Below, one piece after another: positions 61,101 to 64,000 of a stretch of 64,000 nucleotides of DNA. The stretch is taken from positions 747,514-811,513 of the forward strand of contig CAADRB010000019.1 in assembly GCA_900708905.1 (NCBI GenBank), given 5' to 3'. The position numbers and the translations under genes are program-made. Origin of the DNA: Hymenolepis diminuta. Its lineage: Eukaryota; Platyhelminthes; Cestoda; Cyclophyllidea; Hymenolepididae. How positions within the stretch are numbered: the first letter of the stretch is position 1; every line of letters begins with the position of its first letter. The notes below the pieces were generated by a model. The model searched no databases. It was not told the origin of the DNA and saw only the letters and a program-made list of their open reading frames with translations.

Positions 61101-64000
61101 TGTGCTGACTTGTTCAGGTAGAAGATTGGCTTTCTATTGTTTAACAGTCTTATTAATGATAACTTAAAATAACATAAATAAATCGGGCAAAGTGATAAAA
61201 GGCTTGCAAAATCGGAGAAATTAAAAATGGAAAGTCGTGGTTAAGTTCTTGGAAGTGTAGTCCGTTCCCAGTTTCCGTTCTTTGCATTGACAGTGTTGGG
61301 GTGATATTCACGATTTGTATTTATATCTAAAGATGAAATTTTCCCAATGTCTCTAAGTTTTTATCTTTGGTCAAGTTCAGTCGTAATATATTTATTAAAA
61401 AGAATGTCAATTTGAATTTTCACTATTTACCTAAAATCAGGTAGCAGTGATCGGATTAATTCACCCGTACTCAACTCAATTTTAATATCTTTATCTTATT
61501 TAAAGGTATCAACAGATGTCGACTAAAATTGTTTTTATATAACCTTGATTAAAATATGCATTTAAGAACAAAACGACCTATCCTCACTTAAATTTCTTCA
61601 CAGAAAGTGCATACACTTAGCATTTTTTTAAAGACTTAAATATCTAGTTCAGTATTATTAATTATTCATATGAGAGTGATCGTAAATAAATCAGTTTGAC
61701 ATAGTAAAAGACGTAGTAAAATTTTAAAAAATATCATGACAACCTTGAAAACTATCAAAATGGAATAAATCTCTTTATTAATATTTACAACAAGTCAAAT
61801 TGTTAAAAACCAGCTTTATAAACTCTCTGTTTCATAGGGAAATTTATAGAATATGTTACACATTTATGCAAAATAGAACGATTACACAGGCCATTATTTT
61901 TTCAATCATGCGCTTTCTTATTCACAAAATTAACTGCATTGAAAATTACACTACATTTGCATAATGGAAATAGAGGAAAAAGTACGGCTTGAGAACATTT
62001 CCAGATACTGATTGTGCACAAATTTTATTCCTCTAATTTAAAGTGTCTCTGAAGCCGAGATGCGAGATGCACTCCATGATATAGCAACAATTTATGCTTT
62101 TAAAGCAGTAATTTGTAGACGAAAATAAAAATTCCCTCGTAAATAGTAATAAACGAATCACAAATTTTATGTCTAATTACTTGAACGAATAATTTTTGAA
62201 TTTATGTTTTTGTGAATTTTGTAAGCTTCACTTAAAAGCGATATAGAATTATTTGCAAAAATCTGCATTACACTGGCATTTTATTTGAATGAGCATACAT
62301 ACGGTATAAATGGAGAAATTGAGGTTTAATAGGGATCCATATGAAGTGTAACCAATGATTATCTCCTATCTAACGGCTGATTCAAAATACTGGTGAAGTC
62401 TTATTGATAAATTTCCACAATTAGTTTTTATAATATGAATTAAAATGAGTCATATTAAAATATATTATATTTGATGTTTGCGTCTAACTATGAACACCTT
62501 TAGTTGTCTACTCGTTTTACCAAATCTTGCCTCGCTTATCCTACAAAGATATTGCTGTTAATAAAACATTTTTGGTAGGGCAGCATAGTGAAGTTTGGTG
62601 ATTTCGATGCTGAAAATTTCTTTAAAGAAGTCCTTAGGACTGTTTGTCTTGGTAAATTCGAGAGCTTCTAGTTACGTTAGAGGTTATTAATATAAAAAAG
62701 ACAGAAATAGTGAACTAAATTTAACAAGCAGCATATTAGGGAAAACTGTAAATTCAAACGGTTTATATCCCTACATTTCTATTAATTCTAAATGTCCTCG
62801 TGCAAAATGTTAAAGTTTTTGGTGCAAGTGCTTTTAAAAAAATGAAAATAGAAGTTTGTTTTAATCAAACGCACCTCGTGATAAAAATGTGCAGTTCATC
62901 CACCCAAATTAAGATTTATCAAATATCAATTTATTTGAAGAATGTAAACCCATTAATGGCTGTCTGAAGCTCATTTATCTATTAAATAGTTTGATTATCA
63001 AATACGACATTCTATTTACAGTTCATATTTTCGAGAAAGTCTTTAGAAAAAGTCTTCGAGAAATGTGATATATTATGTTATATTTCTAAAAGCCGTCATT
63101 ATTACCAGCAATTTTCAAATTTTCAAAATAATCGCGAATTATGTAAAAAAGCATTTTTTTCATCTTCTTACGTCAAATGCAGTTGAATTTTAGTTTTATT
63201 TCAAAATATTTTACACATATAGCTAGTCAAGGTATCTGACTTATATCGCAGGTAAAAAATCGTATTTAATGGTCAGAAACCTAACCTTGACATCTCCGAA
63301 ATGATCACATGTCATAATCCTTTTAAAGGCCTAAAAATAAGTACTTCTGGAGTGTTAACGATAAATCCATAGATCCTTTTTTCAAAAAAGGCTATTCTTG
63401 AAAATAAAAGCATCTAGAGTGAGGTGCTCAAAAACTGAATTCTTATAAACAAAACTATTGTGCTGACTGGTAAGTGTATAATTTAAATAATTCTTCATTA
63501 AATATTATAAAAGCTTCAGCATGTTTGCCAAACAATCCAACGATAAAATGTTATTTTAATTTATCTAAAAGTTTTACACATTCATTTACATGTTCTTAGT
63601 AAGAAAATGAAGAGTCCATTTATACAAAGATCGAATCGTGAATATAATTTAGACAGAAGGATACATAGCTTACAGATTCTAGAAGATTGGAAGAGAGAGC
63701 TCTTATAATAACTTATTGTTCATTTCGGTATTCTTTCCAGCTTTGACTTGTAAAATCAAGGACTAAAATATCTATAATAGGAAAGTCAGCTAAAAAAATC
63801 AACCTCTACTTAAAACTGACAACTCTACATTGTTATAAGTGGCAACAGTGTAAGGAAAATTCTATTTATAATTTCTATTATGACTTAACATAACATAGAA
63901 AAATAAAAATTACCATACTTTAAGGTTATTTAGACGAGTCGAATGCAGCGTAATAATGCACACGCAGTTAAAATGTACGAGATGAGATTCGAAAATCAGT

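Larger units (their letters stand above)
52366..64000. other. Gene-poor AT-rich region with scattered repeats
   Basis: Across about 11.6 kb I find only short open frames without splice context or motifs. Recognisable content is repeat B copy 2 (54320-54775) and a SINE-like copy (54965-55100). The stretch 58766-59164 is open for 132 codons but is low-complexity and unsupported. The region could be intergenic or a long intron of a gene outside the window. Confidence 0.5.

Noticed and set aside
1..64000. CRISPR arrays, operons, prophage or other prokaryotic systems
   Set aside because: The window is spliced metazoan nuclear DNA; no regular direct repeats with spacers or bacterial gene organisation were seen.

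Overview
The window reads as nuclear DNA of a parasitic flatworm, most likely a tapeworm. The evidence is AT-rich intergenic DNA, genes cut into many short exons, a mix of very short introns (35-50 nt) and introns of 1-2.4 kb, and only metazoan gene families. The phylum and class are inferred; no sequence search was possible. Exons were joined by hand from GT-AG (once GC-AG) signals, reading phase and family motifs. The summed exon lengths of both large genes are divisible by three.

Layout. (1) 1-2861: AT-rich DNA without a supported gene, apart from a possible exon end at the window edge. (2) 2862-8173, + strand: the 3' part of a gene for a cell-surface protein with EGF-like modules, a thrombospondin type 1 module and a hydrophobic C-terminus; I cannot name it. 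(3) 9912-23856, + strand: a complete voltage-gated calcium channel alpha-2/delta subunit gene of about 37 exons and about 1470 aa. It has a signal peptide, VWA_N, a VWA domain with its metal site, Cache-type regions, an unusual long acidic/proline-rich exon, and a GPI-type tail carried by two distant 3' exons. Two nearly adjacent CCAAT-type (NF-Y) sites lie upstream. (4) 25822-28217, + strand: DCAF13/SOF1, a WD-repeat protein of small-subunit ribosome biogenesis, truncated by a 684-N assembly gap. (5) 30710-48333, - strand, convergent with DCAF13: a complete BAZ2-type chromatin remodelling subunit (22 coding exons, about 2274 aa) with MBD/TAM, coiled coil, DDT, WHIM, PHD, an additional PHD-like finger, AT-hooks, an acidic tract and a bromodomain. 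(6) 48365-64000: about 15.6 kb without recognisable genes, holding repeats, a LINE remnant and a CpG-rich patch that could be the distal promoter of the BAZ2 gene.

The mobile DNA is old and degraded: a frameshifted mariner transposase remnant, a non-LTR retrotransposon remnant, four tRNA-derived SINE-like copies, and three pairs of unnamed dispersed repeats (A, B, C) that I matched to each other by eye. The neighbouring genes have no evident shared pathway: one is a surface protein, one a channel subunit, one a nucleolar factor and one a chromatin factor. DCAF13 and BAZ2 both relate to rRNA in other animals (processing and rDNA silencing), but linkage may be chance. I did not find a convincing undescribed system. 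The most interesting items are the unidentified EGF/TSP1 protein, the alpha-2/delta architecture and hidden 3' exons, the second PHD-like finger in BAZ2, and the repeat pairs.
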